Position numbers and translations under genes: made by a program. The notes beneath the pieces are model-generated. The model saw only the letters and a program-made list of their open reading frames with translations, searched no databases and was not told the origin of the DNA. A stretch of DNA of 64,000 nucleotides from Persicaria tinctoria (taxonomy: Eukaryota; Streptophyta; Magnoliopsida; Caryophyllales; Polygonaceae). Numbering within the stretch: position 1 is the first letter of the stretch; the number at the start of each line of letters is the position of its first letter. This document shows positions 1 to 12,253 of the stretch, in pieces. Location: assembly GCA_037127255.1 (NCBI GenBank), contig JBANSL010000019.1, positions 10,997,001 through 11,061,000 on the forward strand, given 5' to 3'.

Positions 1-449
1 TCTTGCATGTTGGAATTTGTTTGATTAATTAGCTTTAATAGCATCCTCTTCTGTTTTTCGTTGGAAAAATCTAACATGATAACCATTTGGTAATTGTAAG
101 CAAGAAGTTCGAACAATGTTTCCTCCTTCAATTGCCTGACACCTGTTAATTTTGATTGGTGCAATATGGTATATAATCTGTGATGTAATTGACATGTCTT
201 GTGTTGAAAGTGGATTATCATGCAACCTCTTACATGTACTATGTCACTAGACAGTGCTATATAACTAAACAGATTGCATGACCTTTAGGAAATAAGTGTG
301 ATGGGTTAAAAACTAAAACTGTTAGATTTTTAAAACTAACCCTCTTAGATTTTATAAGAAAAATCAGCCAGATTGCAATGTTAGTTTTCATGCTCAGATT
401 TATTAAAATCAGTCAATCAGATTTTGTAATATGAATCTAAACTTTCATT
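1..449. other. AT-rich flank, no gene seen
   Basis: Only short open frames occur here and none resembles a known family. There are near-repeats of a short phrase around AGATTTT and AAAATCAG between 300 and 430. It probably belongs to the CACTA element whose right end lies at 1739, since no left end is visible in the window. Confidence 0.4.
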
Positions 450-777
450 ATGAATGATTTAGCAATTCAATATATGTTGGTTGTAGAAATGGGAGTAGCT
501 GGAACACGCCCAACAAAGAAGCGAGGAGGGCCAATGATTGTGGAAGCTGCAGAGAAAAGGAGAGAGTTAGAGGAGAGAGTCAAGAAGGCTGAGAAGGATG
601 CTGAAAAAGCGATTGAGAAAGCTAGACAAGCGGATCGGATGAGAAGTCGGATAGAATGCTTGAGGATAATGCATTGATGAAGAAGGAGAATGCATTGATG
701 AGGGAGAGGATGGCATTGATGCAATGGAGGCCCAAATGCTTAAACTCACGGAAGCACTAACACAAAGGAGCTCTTAG
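450..777 (+). pseudogene. Coiled-coil coding remnant, possibly the C-terminal part of a CACTA (En/Spm) protein
   Basis: The open frame 450-677 encodes a basic start (GTRPTKKRGGP) followed by a charged helix rich in E, K, A and R (about residues 30-60 of the frame) that should form a coiled coil. Just past its stop, 680-777 repeats the phrase GCATTGATGA and continues the same kind of helix in another frame, which suggests a frameshift. Plant CACTA transposase-related proteins often end in such coiled coils, and a CACTA-type right terminus lies 1 kb downstream on the same strand. No catalytic domain is visible. The family assignment rests on context only, so it could equally be a captured host fragment. 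Confidence 0.35.
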
Positions 778-833
778 GTTTGTGATGACGACGATGGTTG
801 CACTTGAGAAATTCCCTCGTAAGTTGCTCTTTA

Positions 834-1080
834 GATAGGTAGGTCTTCCACCTTTTGCGAATAGTGTGGTTTGGTTAGGTTGTGCACAATTTGGACTTGC
901 TTGTGCACTTTTTGATAGGTAGGCCTTCCACCTTTTGCGAATAGTGTGGTTTGGTTAGGTTTGTGCACAATTTGGACTTGCTTGTGCACCTTTTGGTCAA
1001 ACTAAAGTATACAGGTTTTAGTATGTAGGTGTTGTGCACGTTTTGGACTTGCTTGTGCACCTTTTGGACAAAATAGGAGG
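834..1080. repeat. Tandem repeat of about 80 bp
   Basis: Two nearly identical copies of about 80 bp start at 834 and 914, each with GATAGGTAGG, CCTTCCACC and TTGTGCAC phrases. A third, partial copy of the last 35 bp follows at about 1031-1070. The copies differ by a few substitutions and one base of length. Confidence 0.8.
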
Positions 1081-1285
1081 TATGCAGGTTTTAGTTTAGG
1101 AAATGTGATATTGCTTGTGCACATTGTGTGTACTAGTGAGTATGTATTCAGGTTTTAGTTTGGAATCTATTGGACAAAATAGTAAGTATGTAGGTTTGGT
1201 TGTACAAATTGTATGCAAGTTTGATTTTGTGCAAATTTATGCAATTTTGGTTTTATATAGATTGTACCAGGGTAAAAGGAGAATG

Positions 1286-1287
<2 letters not shown>

Positions 1288-1348
<61 letters not shown>
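1288..1348. repeat. (TA)n microsatellite
   Basis: About 60 bp of uninterrupted TA dinucleotides; a shorter (TA) run follows near 1391-1404. Confidence 0.95.
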
Positions 1349-1349
<1 letters not shown>

Positions 1350-1394
1350 TTTTTTATATATGTTCTCTAGTGACGAACAAAGATTAACAAATAT

Positions 1395-1739
1395 ATATAT
1401 ATATACCAATATTTACTCAGGTGACAAAAAATAGTCATATTTTTCGATCGCTAGAACAATCAAGTGATGGAAAAAAACTAGTCACCTTAATGTTATGGCA
1501 TTTGGGTCAATGATAAGTGACGTCTCTTTAGTTCGTCACTTGAAATGATTCAGGTGACGACTATAATGTTATGGCATTTGGGTCAATGATAGGGTTGTCA
1601 CTGACTAACTCAGATGACGAGGACCCTGTGACGACCCTTCAGGTGACGGAATAGTCGTTACTGAAATGTTCCAGCGACCAAAAACCCTTTCAGGCGACGA
1701 GTTTTTGGTCCGTCACCTGAAGTGCACAGTGGCGTAGTG
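1395..1739 (+). mobile_element. Right (3') terminal region of a CACTA-type DNA transposon
   Basis: The segment ends in GTAGTG at 1734-1739, the canonical right end of CACTA elements. It is packed with short subterminal motifs in both orientations (CAGGTGACGA, CGTCACCTGA, GTGACGAC), the arrangement bound by CACTA transposases. A phrase TTATGGCATTTGGGTCAATG occurs twice (about 1493 and 1568). The left terminus is not in the window, so size and target duplication cannot be read. The coiled-coil remnant and the 80-bp tandem repeat upstream probably lie inside the same element. Confidence 0.6.
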
Positions 1740-2888
1740 CATCGACCAGATCTTACAGATGTATAGGGCTATCAAAACTTTTAGCAGGTAGTATCATCAA
1801 ATTAACTGATGAAATAGTTCAGACAATGTAATGTATTTAGGGATGTGCGTACCCAATATATCATGTAATTCTAGGCAATGCCATGGATCGATCCGAGGAA
1901 GCTTAAATCTACCTAATAACTTCAAAATCTTCATGTTTTGACTTTTTTAATATGATACCTATCATTAATTAATTCCTCTGCTATGACGTATTTATATAAA
2001 AGACTAAGGTCTCTTTATGGCTTCTTTTAGAAAGGGGTGTGCAGAAAAATACGAAACGATTGACACGACACGAAAGAACACGAAATGAAAAAAATACGAC
2101 ACGTTTATAACACGAACTCCAAAAAACACGCGAATACCCGTGTCATGTTCGGATCGACCACCTTTTTGTCTTTTCGAATATCCGACACGACAAAAACTCT
2201 CTCATTATCCCCATCCTTGTCAGGTCCATGCGGACGTGACACGACTTGACTTTCACTGCCGCGCTAACCCCATCTAACTACCCTTTAAGAGTATCCCACA
2301 ACGTTGTCGAAAAAACCAGATTCGAGTTTTGGGGTAACACGAAAGATGCAAATGGGTAGATAATGATGGTTTAATGTAGGTTCCGATGAAACTTGTTCGA
2401 AATTTGTAAAAACTTATTCAAAATTGATTTTAATTTTTGACGGTAAAACTTGTTCCATTAATAGTCCTCATTAATTATCTACAACCCTCATCAACCAAAT
2501 ACCTAGAAAACTTAAAAGGACTTTTATTTTCAAATAAAAATTTATGCCTAAAATGACATATTTTTTAACGAATAGATTATGATGGTTTATTGTGGTTTGA
2601 TAGGTTGGCATTGACTTCGGATATCGAAGGAGAAGCAAAGATGCACTTTTTCTAGTTTTAGAACGTCCTCCAAATCAGGTTGATGCTTGTTATTTTGCCC
2701 AATTTATAGAATGGATTTCACCATTTCATTGTTGATCGAGTTCAATGGTATAGAATGACAATCAAAAGGAAAATGTGATCTATCAATAAGGTTATTATGG
2801 TAATTTTGTAAAGGGTGGTTTTTTTGCAATTTCTCTTTTAGCCAGTGGTTTTGTGCATATTGTCCTATTTAATGGGCAATTTACTATA
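1740..2888. other. Intergenic, with a CACGAC-rich hAT-like relic
   Basis: No gene is visible. Between about 2036 and 2250 the sequence begins GGGGTGTGCAG and is full of ACACGAC/GACACGA phrases, as in plant hAT-type non-autonomous elements, but no matching right end or target duplication was found. The remainder is AT-rich without clear structure. Confidence 0.5.
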
Positions 2889-3431
2889 GTATACCCTAGA
2901 GTTGGCAAAATCTGACCCGACCCGACTCACCCGAACTAGACCCGACCGAAACCCAAAAATCTAATGTCATGCACAACCCGAACCTGAACTCAAGCCCGAC
3001 CCATTTTGACTCGATACCCAAATGGACATGAACATAGACAAACCCGACCCGAACCATACCCAACCCATCCTTGACTTGACCCGAACAAGACCCGACTCTT
3101 CCTTCTAACTACTTTAATTTTCTTATTTTAAATACTCAAATAACGTGAGTTACATATAATGAGACCTAATATATTAAATAAATGAAGTTTAATAGTCAAT
3201 AATTAAGATTAACAAAAAACAATCATCATTTATAATAAAAGTTGATGTGACCCAACTTGACCCAACCCGAACCCGAAATCCATTTGACCCGCACTTACCC
3301 GACCCGAAATTTGACCCAACCCGGCCCGAACCCGACCGAACATATATACAGTATACCCGACATATGACCCGATCCGAATGGGTATGCCCGAATCCGATCC
3401 GAACAACCGAATTGCCACCTCTAGTATACCC
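2889..3431. mobile_element. Non-autonomous hAT-type element with 8-bp TSD
   Basis: Element 2897-3423 (527 bp) starts TAGAGTTGGCAA and ends TTGCCACCTCTA, imperfect terminal inverted repeats. It is flanked by a perfect 8-bp duplication GTATACCC at 2889-2896 and 3424-3431. Both ends carry CCGACCC/GACCCGA motif clusters in inverted arrangement, while the centre is AT-rich. No coding sequence. The 8-bp target duplication and TAG...CTA ends are typical of hAT elements. Confidence 0.9.
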
Positions 3432-3486
3432 TATATATGAACTAAATTAAAATTAAAATAGTTTACCAAAAAAAAAAAGATATTAT

Positions 3487-3659
3487 TGTTATAATCTAGG
3501 GCAAAAGAAAAGAGAGAATATGAGATTGTATTCAACTGATATCTCTTGGTGTTACACTGGTACAATATATAGAGATAAACTCCTTAGCCTCCAAGCAATA
3601 GTAAATCTATCTATAGACAAAACTCTATCTAAGTAAAGTGTATTATTTTGTACATCCAC

Positions 3660-3734
<75 letters not shown>

Positions 3735-3739
3735 TAACA
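3487..3739 (-). repeat. LTR (left copy; 3' LTR in element orientation)
   Basis: Starts TGTTATAATC and ends ATATAACA, so the TG...CA ends are intact. It contains a long (TAA)n run at 3661-3733. About seven substitutions separate it from the right copy over the roughly 175 alignable non-microsatellite bases, so insertion is not very recent. Confidence 0.88.
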
Positions 3740-3750
3740 CTCCTCCTTAG
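3740..3750 (-). other. Polypurine tract of the LTR element
   Basis: On the minus strand this reads CTAAGGAGGAG immediately before the LTR TGTTAT, the usual place for second-strand priming. It fixes the element orientation as minus. Confidence 0.65.
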
Positions 3751-3773
3751 ATGTACATTCCTTGTTCCTCCAG

Positions 3774-4765
3774 ATGCCTCGTTAAAAACCTAGCTAGGAA
3801 AACCCAATGGGACAAAACCATAGCTTAGGGAAAAAGAGTGCAGCCTTCCACGTACGCTCTTGTTGTACTGCCTCGTTAAAAACCTTGTCAGAAAAACCCA
3901 GTGGGACAAAACCTGACCGAAGGAAAAAAGAGTGCAGTGCGTGTATGCTCCCCCTGAATTCAACATCCTTCTCGAAGTCTTCTCATTCTCCTTAATGCCG
4001 CCGTCTTCATGAGATTATGGTCGAATCTCAACATTGTCTTTGATGTGTATAGGCTGGAATGCCTTCGTGATTGACTTTGACGCGCCTGACTTCCATGGAT
4101 TGGTGTTGAGCTGCTTTGGATGCACAAGCAGAAGGTACTTCAGAACCTAGTGTGCTTTTCATTGTTGATCTGGGAGATCTGATGCATTAAATGGTGCTTA
4201 AGTTGCCTCGTTAAAAAGCTTACCTTGGAAAAACCCAGTGGGATAAAAACCAAGATTAAGGAAAAGAGTACAACTTTGTATGGTACTTCGGGACCTAATT
4301 ATATGTCACCACTTTCACAAATATAGGTAATTCATGTGCTCTAAAAAGGATCTTTAACCAACTGCATGTGACAGGACTTTGATAATAACGCTTCAGACAT
4401 TTTTAATCGATCATTTCCATTTATATGGGTATGCACTTACAACGTTAGTCATTTACATTTGGAGTCAAAATTATATTCACTCAAGGTGAATACATTCTAA
4501 TGTAACCTTTAATAGGTTTTTGTCCAATCAAATTGGCTTTATATTTTCCTTTGTACGAACACCCACTTAAAATCAATTGATACTACACTTTTCAATGTTG
4601 GAGCTAAAGGTCCAAAAACTTCATGTTAAATAATCCATCTTTGCATGAATTATTTCTTTCTAGAATTTGGGATATACCATGTATCCTTATGAGGGGAGTT
4701 GCCTCGTTAAAAACCTTGCTTTTGGAAAAACCCAAATGGGATAAAAACCAAAGTTAAGGAAAAGA
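3774..4765 (-). repeat. Four dispersed copies of a conserved retrotransposon motif
   Basis: The phrase CCTCGTTAAAAACCTTG, followed by GGAAAAACCCAGTGGGA and AAGGAAAAAGAGTGCA, recurs at about 3777, 3869, 4204 and 4699. Each copy is about 60 bp and they are irregularly spaced. I recognise this phrase as common in plant retrotransposon-derived repeats, but its role is unknown to me. It lies on the 3' side in element orientation. Confidence 0.75.
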
Positions 4766-7700
4766 GTACAACTTTTCTCCCCCTCAATTTAGCATATAAA
4801 TCACCAATTTTCTAAAGACATGGTACTTCTGGACCCTTAATATCCTTTCACAATCTAATCAAGATGAAAAGATCATTTGTCTTCATATCGTAATATATCT
4901 CTCATTGTACACTCGAACTACAGGTCGAGATATTTTAAGAAGCTCTAATTATTCTTATCAAGCACTTCAAGTGCAAACTTAGATATGTGCCATCAACGAT
5001 AATCAAGGATCTGGTCATTTCAAGACAACTCATAATCAATTCTAACACTGTCAACATTCATGAAATCTCTTCAGGAGTTTTATACCAGTGGACATATCAC
5101 CATTGTTTGAAGTTACTACTACAACATTGATCTAAATCATGCTAGTGCATTATTTGTTGTAAATGTGACTTTTGTCACCATCTTTTGCATTTATTAATGT
5201 CTTTACTAGCTTGTTTGCTATATAGTTTATTGAACTTCTGGTTCCCTTCTAGTTCATGCAATATATTACTTCTTGATATCTTTTTCCTCTCCCCCTAAAT
5301 ACCGAGTATTTTATCACTCGTGATAAACTCTAGGTATTTGATTATCTATGGGGACCCAATCCTCCATATACATCATCTTTCTTGGTTTACAACAATTTAG
5401 TGTAATCTGGGGAGATTTCGGTACCTATACCAAACTTTTAAAACCTTATAAATATAAAACTCTCTTCAGGAGATAAATTACAAAGGAGAATTTATTCTAT
5501 TATTGACCGAAATCGAATCAATCTCTTGATGTTCATGCCTGCCTTTTAGCTATTATTGACGACTCTACTAGGTCATTCTATCCATTAGCATTATCCTAAT
5601 CGATAATCTCATAAGTAATGATTTCATTTGGTCGATTTAATCGTCAGCTTCTCAATGCTCATTTATCCAACATATCAATTACATTGATAACATTTCCATA
5701 TCACATCCATATTGCCAACATGGGTAATCTATTTATTATGTTGGATCCCTCTTTTGACATCCTCAACTTGGGGAAAACAACTGCTTCTGGCAATTATTAG
5801 TCCTCCATTGACTTTTATGATCCCAATTTATCTATCATCACTCCTTCCCTTAGAGTGTTTTGACGCTCTTCTAGAGCTATTTTCTCATATGAGTTTATTG
5901 CTTGATTGTATCAATAGGCCTTCAAGGACTAATTTTGATGCTCTTCTGAAGATATGTATAATGTTTAATTATGCCAAGGATAGACTTTATACCAACACTC
6001 ATTAGATATTTCATCATGAAAACTTCAGGTTTTCCATATCATAAGATACCAAACTCTAAATCATTCTAACATTTTCATGCGATGATTCATTCACAGTTTG
6101 GGAGATTACAAATCCAAATTAGGCAAACCATCCACTTTGACTTGTTCTTCCACATTCTCCTTGATGTGGGAGTCGACTCATACATGATTATCTATAATCA
6201 TTTTCAAAATTATGACCAGTATCCTAACAACGGTCGCGCGCACCGTATCCTCTTTATGTCCTCTGCTGGATGTAACAATATATATTGCATCTGGCAATAA
6301 AAGAGGTTGTTATGAACCATAGGTCATTTAGCTAGCTATTTATTTGAGTTCTACCATACCCAAGTAGATTAAGAACAAGATTCCAAAATAAAGAGTCTTC
6401 GGGCTCTCAAGAATGAATTTATCGATTTCACACAATTTAACAAGGATTTGCTTCAAACTCTTCTCCCAAATCATCATTAGTTGAATAAAATTGGCATCAT
6501 TTACCCATAATGGTTTCTTCAAGAAACATTTCCAATGCATACATATACATAAAATGCAAATCAAATCAAATAAATAAATAAATAAAAACATAGATTCCAT
6601 TTAGCTTGAAATAGCCAAATTATATTAATAACAAACCAAATACAACCAAGTTTGCAGAATCAAAGGTGCTGGATCATCTAGCCTCTTTCGTTGATAATCT
6701 TTCATATGTAGAGATAAGTTTATCTACTTCAAGAGATAACTTTTATTAACACAAACAATATATATAATATAAAACCACATATGTTTACGACATACCAACT
6801 CTTAACAAGTTGTTTCTTCTGGAAACACTTTGAGTTTTGTAGTAAATAATAAAAGCGGTCTCAGTAAATTAAAATAAATCCACTACACATAATTAAAATT
6901 TATTCAGCCACTTCAGGTGGATATCGATTCAGATATTTATCACTTATTTCAGTAAACACTATCATTCATAAATACTGTAGGTTCAATAACTATCTCAAAT
7001 TTCAATTTCAATAATTTCATCGTCATCTATGAGAGAAAATGTATTTTCTTATTTTCATGCAATTACTATCGGAATATAATACAAATCAACTTCATGATAC
7101 ATATATAATGTCAACTTCTGGTGACCAGGAAGCAAACAAGTTTAACCACTTCAGGAGTTTATATTTCACCTTATATGAAACAAATCATATATGAAATAAT
7201 TTACAAGTACAAGATGGAATCAACAATATCATCTTAGCTCATTACTACAAAGATGAGGCTAATATTTTATCGATGCATGATGACGTTATTTATTTATCAA
7301 TATATCAATTCATTTAGATATCATTTATCATGTATCCATCCAATATACGGTCAATTTATCCAATAATCATATCTCTATGCATAGTCAATCCTCAATCGTA
7401 CATGATTTATCAAAGTATATAGGATGAACTCATAACACATATATAATCACTCATGATCAAGAGGCCAACAATCATAATTCAAATATATGATGTTTAGGCT
7501 TACCTGACCGCAAGCTCGATCGCATATATCAATATTGAAAAATCAGTCCAACTCCATCACGAGCTTTAAAGTCGAACCTAACCCATATAGACTCACTCCC
7601 AAGTAGAGTTCAATCTTCTAGGATTCGCCTTCTTTTACCATGATATCCTAGTGTGGATCCATGGACAAACCACTCACATGACACCATCCATCACCAAAAC

Positions 7701-8286
7701 AAAATATCAATAAATAATAATCATTGATCATCCCTGCGTGGATAATATTCGTTGTTTCATCACTGCTGGGATGAATTTTATCGACCACATTAAATACTTT
7801 CATCCACTTCGATGGATTTAATATTTTCAACTTTAGGAAACCAATTAAATTATTTATAAACAAAATAATAAATTAGAAAAATCAAATTGCACTTACCTCC
7901 ATTTACCTCTACGACAACGCAGAACTCTATAACCAATTTCAGAGATGGATATAATTTGTGTATATATACATCCTCTATGGTCGCTTCAGAGACCTCTTTA
8001 TCCGCTTTAGGAGGTAAATAATTGAGATTATATATTTTATATCTTTAAGGGATGAAATTCGCCACTTCGGGGGTTCATATAACTTATGTCTCCACATCAT
8101 CTTCGGAGATGTGTTCTTATACCTCACATCGTAAAATATGCAACCCTGGAAGTTTTAGGTCATTTTATGTAGTTATATAAAATATCCGGGTCAATATGCA
8201 AATTTTTTAAAAAAAAATCTGGGCTGGTTTTATAATTCTTTCTTCCAGCCAGCAGTATTCACGCACATCATCCTCTTCGATGACTT
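4766..8286. other. LTR-element interior, no intact gene
   Basis: AT-rich and without a convincing coding frame on either strand. Short phrases such as CTTCAGGAG, ACTTCAGGTGG and CTTCGGGGG recur many times (for example about 5070, 5464, 6913, 7150, 8070), giving a loosely repeated texture. The longest minus-strand frames (6340-6600, 7648-7863) match nothing I recognise. Confidence 0.6.
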
Positions 8287-8607
8287 TTGCTCAGAGCGGC
8301 GGCGCGCGACTTCAGGCGGCATCCGCGGTCACTTTGGACAACCGGCGATGAAGATGGTGTGTGGTTCGGCAACAAGCGATCGACTCGCCTTAATTTGACC
8401 GGCCTCGATCCCAACGACAACGAGGAATCCCCAAAGGCCTACTTAGGCGATGGCGGTTCATCGGAGACATCGAACCACAGCTGCGGGCTGGGGATGCGGA
8501 TCCTGGTGCCGAAATTCAGATCTTTGACTGTGCCCCTAGGCGCTCGGCCACGGAAAATGAAAACGGGCACCGACAGAGGCGGTGAGCGATCCCAACGACG
8601 GAGATAG
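8287..8607 (+). other. GC-rich open frame of unknown origin inside the LTR element
   Basis: An open frame of 106 codons in a locally GC-rich island (8280-8610) that contrasts with its AT-rich surroundings. The product is rich in R, G, D and S and matches no family I know. In element orientation the frame is antisense, and this region would be near the 5' LTR, so the island could be untranslated leader or a captured fragment. A function is not suggested. Confidence 0.3.
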
Positions 8608-8928
8608 TCGAGAAGACATCAAATAGCATTCAATTTATTTTAATTTAGCAACATAAAACCATCACAAGTAACTTAGACTTCCAAAAGTATTAGTCTATAT
8701 ATGAAATCGATCGACAAACGTACTTGACATCCAATCACAAAAGAAATAGTTCAACGTATTTATGAAAACAATCAACAAATTAAAGAAAATTAACATCGCA
8801 AATTGCCCAGTATCAGTGGACATATAGAAATAACGCCATTAAAGAATGTAGTAATAAAAGTTATACCTCTCTATATATATATATCAATCGCAAGATCATA
8901 CCTTTCAATATGCAGTATGTGTTGCACT

Positions 8929-9677
8929 ATACCGGATAGGGCTGTGCAGATTTCGGTTTAGACCGGAAAATCAACCTGAACCGAACCGGTAGAACCGGAC
9001 TTACAACCGAACCGAATATTCTGGACCGGTTTTCGGTTGATGATTTTGGTGAATTCTGGTTCCGGTTCGGTTACGGTTATAACAGGTGGTTTACCGGTTT
9101 AAACCGGAAAGAACCGATTTTTTTTTTGTAAAAAAGGATTGTTTAATTTACCGTATTTATAAGTTGAATTAAGTTATTTTCTATTTGATCACCATATTTT
9201 TGCTGGTTTTAAATCGGCTTATTACAACTGTGGTGGTTTTTTTGTTCGTTCACTATTTTAATTTTAATTTTGGTACATCCAACAAGTTCTTTTAATCTTT
9301 GTTGGATTCTTGGATCCAGATTACTAATTATTAACACTTTTCGTATTCAAGTGTTAATTGGTGTTCACATTCAACTCACACACAGATCACTTGTTAACAT
9401 TTTTTTATGCATATAAATTGTTACAATATCGATTTAAATTAAAAAATATATAATATTATCAAAGAAATTTTAAGTATAAAAGATAATTATATCTACTTTT
9501 GGTTATTCCGGTTCCGGATCCGGGTCGGCTTTCTTTATTCCGGGTCGGTTTTAAACCGAACCGGAATGTTACCGGTTCGGTTATCGGTTTGAATATTTAG
9601 TATATTCCGGTTCCGGTTTTTCCGGTTTTATGCCGGTTCCGGTTCGGTTTAAACCGGTGCACAGGCCTAATACCGGG
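8929..9677. mobile_element. Non-autonomous hAT-type element nested in the LTR element
   Basis: Element 8937-9669 (733 bp) starts TAGGGCTGTGCA and ends TGCACAGGCCTA. The flanking 8-mers are ATACCGGA (8929-8936) and ATACCGGG (9670-9677), a target duplication with one mismatch. Both ends are dense in CCGGTT/AACCGG motifs in inverted arrangement, and the middle is AT-rich and non-coding. Same architecture as 2897-3423 but a different family by sequence. Confidence 0.88.
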
Positions 9678-10007
9678 CTTAAACCGAAGGCTATATATAA
9701 GATCTAATCCTTCACTCCCGTGATTGATACCGTTAATGCCCGCCCTAAGTAAAGCACTATGAATCTAATCGATCAAATCATAGTATATACCGAACTGAAA
9801 AAAGATTACAGCATTAACCCACTTATGTCAAATTCAAAGAAACATAGGTAATTAAACTTGAATAATTAAAAAGAAAAGAAATCAAAAACTTCCCTTTGCA
9901 TTATTGGCTATGACTGTGGAGGCGGAACGAAACTCCAAAAAAGAACCGATGAGTGTGGTGGGTGAAGAAGAAATATAATTAGGGTTATAGGCTTATAGCT
10001 GATAACG

Positions 10008-10179
10008 TTTTATAATCTAGAGCAAAAGAAAAGAGAGAATATGAGATTGTATTTAACTGATATCTCTTGGTGTTACACCGGTACAATATATAGAGATAAA
10101 CTCCTTAGCCTTCAAGCAATAGTAAATCTATCTATAGACAAAACTCTATCTAAGTAAAGTGTATTATTTTATACATCCA

Positions 10180-10219
<40 letters not shown>

Positions 10220-10224
10220 TAACA
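10008..10224 (-). repeat. LTR (right copy; 5' LTR in element orientation)
   Basis: Matches the left LTR with a shorter (TAA)n run. Its first bases read TTTTATAATC instead of TGTTATAATC, so the outer end is mutated. It ends ATATAACA before ATTAT. Confidence 0.85.
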
Positions 10225-10229
10225 ATTAT

Positions 10230-10719
10230 GTTGTTTCCTATCTTTCTTCCTCAATATTAGAAAGTTGAAAGTTCAATTCCGAGTCAAAAAGTGTTACTCC
10301 GTAATTTTTCCCATGGTTCTTTTTATTACCCGAAAATTTTAGTTCTCCTTCAAAACATTTCAGCGACGAGACAATTCAATTGCCCACGGTATAACCCATC
10401 AGAATTTGCCAACGATAAATCAATGTTGGAATTTTCCAACTGGTGACGTACTGAGTCTATATATAGCTACCAGTCCACAAGTTTTGATGATTGTCGCTGT
10501 TGGGATTCAGACGCCCACAACTTGATCCGTTGTCGTCGGGAGAAAGGGTGCAATAATCCGTCGGTAAAAAACCGTCGGCATTGAAGCAGGAATTTCTAGC
10601 AGTATATATATACCTGTGATTGTGTTACTGAAAATCTGGTTATCATCGATCATCCCTCAACGTACCCTGGCCCATCTCCGGAGACCCAAATCTTGGAGGT
10701 TTTTACAATCTTCGACGCG
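10230..10719 (+). promoter_or_regulatory. Upstream region of the thioesterase gene
   Basis: Two TATA-like runs lie upstream of the start codon: TATATATA at 10458-10465 and a longer TATATATATA at about 10600. The LTR element ends only about 490 bp before the ATG, so part of the promoter may be element-derived. The transcription start cannot be fixed by eye. Confidence 0.35.
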
Positions 10720-12118
10720 ATGTCGCACTCACTCTTCACCCCTCTTCGTGTTACTCTCCCCATCTCAGGTCGCTTCACGATTAGCGGCCTCCACCACCGT
10801 CGGTCGCTGCCACGCCAGTCCTCCGACTATCACCGTCGCATTTCTTGTCCTATTCGGAGCTCCGTATCCCCTGCTCCTCTGCTTGATTCTAGAATCGAAA
10901 AAGAGTATTGTCTTTTCTCTCTCCCTCCTAAGATGCAAAGAGATCAAAACAGTAATACAAATCTATTATATATATATATATATATATTATTCGGTGAGCT
11001 ATGGCTATAGCTTATCGGTCTGTTATGATGCATCAGCTGTATACATCACTACACTTCCACTTGAATATATAATAACATCAACATTGATTTTTTATATTTA
11101 ACATAAACGCCCGTTTTCATGAGATCGAATCCTGAAATTGTAGAGTGCTTGTCTTGCTGGTTTTAGGAGGAGCGATTTCCTGGAGGTGGAGCTCCTGGTG
11201 AAGGATTCTGAACTCGACGAGTATGGAGTGGTCAACAATGTTGTTTATGGAAGTTACTGTCAACGAGGTTAGAGTTATTCTGTCTTTTGTTATAATCTGT
11301 TTTAGCAGTCAATCCACATATCTTTGATTAACATTGATCCAATAGTTTTAGCATCTTTTTGAGGCTGTTACTTGAATGATTTCATGTAACCATTTGGTTG
11401 GCTTTTCGATCATACATGAAACATGAATTAATCCATGGGGGATTTTGTGCAGCTCGTCAGGAATTTTTAGACTTGGTGGGTATCAATACCTATGCAATTG
11501 CAGGCATTGGGGAAGCTATGGCAATTTCCGACTTCACATTCAAATTCATTGCACCTCTTAGAGTAAGTCTTTCGTTAAAGTCGATCTCAATGAATTTATG
11601 TATGGTATCAAAGTGGTAAAAGTCAAACACCCCCGACTTTTGTCCTGATCTAGCTAAAAAGATAATAAGATGCTAGAGCCCTTGTCAAGCGTCAAGTAGA
11701 GAAAACAAGTTGCCCTTACCTGCGAAACCTCACTCGGCTTATACGCTAAACTACTAGCAACTAGTAATTTTGGAAGGTATTTGATGTTGCAACATATCAT
11801 CAGGGTGGAGACAAGTTTGTGGTGAGAGTGAGGGCGGCAAACAAGTCAGCTGCTCGCTTCATTGCTGAACATTACATATATAAGTTGCCAAATCGAGAGG
11901 TACGTTTGTTAATTACAAAATCTTGCAATCTCTTTTAAATGATTCATCATATACATTTCTTATGGTTGTTAAATTTCATATATGATTATGGTTGGCAGCC
12001 GGTACTGGAAGCTAAGGCCACTATACTTTGGCTAGGAAAGAACTACAAGCCTGTTCGGGTGCCATCAGAAATAAGGTCCAAGTTGATGGAGTTTAGGCGA
12101 CAGGATTACCTAAATTGA
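10720..12118 (+). CDS. Plastid acyl-ACP thioesterase of the hotdog ALT/MKS2 type
   Basis: Five exons were assembled by frame: 10720-10904, 11167-11267, 11453-11562, 11804-11899, 11999-12118, giving 203 residues. All junctions are GT-AG and phases agree; the first donor is the least certain (10862 also fits). Residues 1-60 are rich in S, R and P, as in a chloroplast transit peptide. The hotdog fold follows with [10 protein letters not shown] around residue 79, where the Asp is the expected catalytic residue, then [32 protein letters not shown], and the end [23 protein letters not shown] and methylketone synthase 2 enzymes hydrolyse medium-chain acyl-ACPs and beta-ketoacyl-ACPs in plastids; substrate length cannot be read here. 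Length matches the family (about 190-210). The frame is intact, so it is probably functional. Confidence 0.9.
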
Positions 12119-12186
12119 TTTTGTCAGCTACCAACTACTGTGCTCAAAGTTGCTACATACACTCAAATGTTTCCAACTAGGGGGTG

Positions 12187-12189
<3 letters not shown>

Positions 12190-12250
<61 letters not shown>
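12190..12250. repeat. (TA)n microsatellite
   Basis: About 60 bp of TA dinucleotides 70 bp past the thioesterase stop codon. Confidence 0.95.

Positions 12251-12253
<3 letters not shown>

Larger units (their letters stand above)
3482..10229 (-). mobile_element. Non-coding LTR retrotransposon (minus orientation) with TSD ATTAT
   Basis: Two related terminal repeats (3487-3739 and 10008-10224) bound a 6.3-kb interior. The 5-bp sequence ATTAT directly precedes the left repeat (3482-3486) and follows the right one (10225-10229), as expected for integrase-made duplication. A purine-rich tract on the minus strand (complement of 3740-3750) abuts the left LTR, so the element reads right to left. Next to the right LTR the minus strand reads CGTTATCAGC, which might be the primer-binding site; this is inference. 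No gag, protease, integrase or reverse transcriptase is recognisable in any frame, so it looks like a large non-autonomous derivative. A hAT element (8937-9669) is nested inside. Confidence 0.85.

Noticed and set aside
3552..3740. Frame encoding a long poly-Tyr tract
   Set aside because: It is only the translation of the (TAA)n microsatellite in the LTR.
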